Source: PNMQ01 sp964478775 (GTDB taxonomy: Bacteria; Pseudomonadota; Alphaproteobacteria; Paracaedibacterales; CAIOTO01). From it: DNA of 36,417 bases. Below the pieces are notes generated by a model that had not been told where the DNA came from, searched no databases, and saw nothing but the letters and a program-made list of their open reading frames with translations. Below are positions 36,363 through 36,417 of the stretch, one piece after another; within the stretch, counting starts at the first letter, position 1, and each line of letters starts with the position of its first letter. The stretch lies in contig CAYZJC010000016.1 of NCBI GenBank assembly GCA_964478775.1, forward strand, positions 1 through 36,417. The letters are read 5' to 3'. A program made the position numbers and the translations under genes.

Positions 36363-36417
36363 GCGGGTGTAGCTTAATGGTAAAGCTCCAGCCTTCCAAG
36401 CTGGCTACGTGGGTTCG
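36363..36417 (+). tRNA. tRNA-Gly (anticodon TCC), cut by window end
   Basis: Begins GCGGGTGTAGCTTAATGG. The anticodon arm is CCAGC-CTTCCAA-GCTGG, and the T arm starts GTGGGTTCG at the edge. The Tyr-Gly pair commonly precedes tuf, which would lie to the right. Confidence 0.93.

Noticed and set aside
1..36417. CRISPR array, prophage or integrase-borne island
   Set aside because: No regularly spaced repeats, phage genes or integrase were seen; the accessory content is limited to isolated genes.

Overview
The window looks like the chromosome of a low-GC alphaproteobacterium with an intracellular lifestyle. My best guess is the Holosporales/Rickettsiales part of the class. The basis is AT-rich intergenic DNA, the long (about 480 aa) form of NADP isocitrate dehydrogenase, a compact RNA polymerase/ribosomal protein cluster headed by tRNA-Trp, and secreted proteins and a eukaryote-like RNA-binding protein of kinds common in host-associated bacteria. 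The taxonomic call is inference; no rRNA gene is present.

Left part (1-9.9 kb). The end of nuoD is followed by about 330 bases of decayed DNA that holds a second, diverged copy of the nuoD 3' end. Next, on the minus strand, comes a gene for a protein with five 38-residue OPR-type helical repeats and a C-terminal RAP domain, an architecture best known from chloroplast and mitochondrial RNA-maturation factors. rpmF-plsX (L32, phospholipid synthesis) follow on the minus strand. A 141-bp element with perfect 11-bp inverted ends lies before icd, and icd-fumC are two TCA-cycle genes on the plus strand. A three-gene TrpX-like ABC importer (binding protein, permease, ATPase) runs on the minus strand toward fumC.

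Centre (9.9-21.9 kb). This is the tRNA-Trp-secE-nusG-rplK-rplA-rplJ-rplL-rpoB-rpoC cluster on the minus strand, with a clear promoter before tRNA-Trp and a strong intrinsic terminator after rpoC. The rplL/rpoB and rpoB/rpoC junctions share the same hairpin-plus-A8 layout. Two runs of exactly ten N (in the ABC ATPase and in rpoB) break reading frames. Conserved family motifs indicate that about 30 and 15 bases, not 10, are missing there.

Right part (22.3-36.4 kb). DNA polymerase I, a secreted subtilisin-like protease with a substituted catalytic Asp, a tight helicase-dut-AarF run, nhaD-bcp, and plsY, all on the minus strand. Two adjacent secreted paralogues follow. Each carries three copies of a short W...H-x-P-x-G module that I do not recognise. 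The window closes on the plus strand with tRNA-Tyr and a truncated tRNA-Gly. In many bacteria this pair precedes tuf and tRNA-Trp-secE, so the ancestral order appears to have been split here.

The two best candidates for something undescribed are the bacterial OPR-RAP protein (911-2434) and the three-module secreted paralogue pair (33800-36086).
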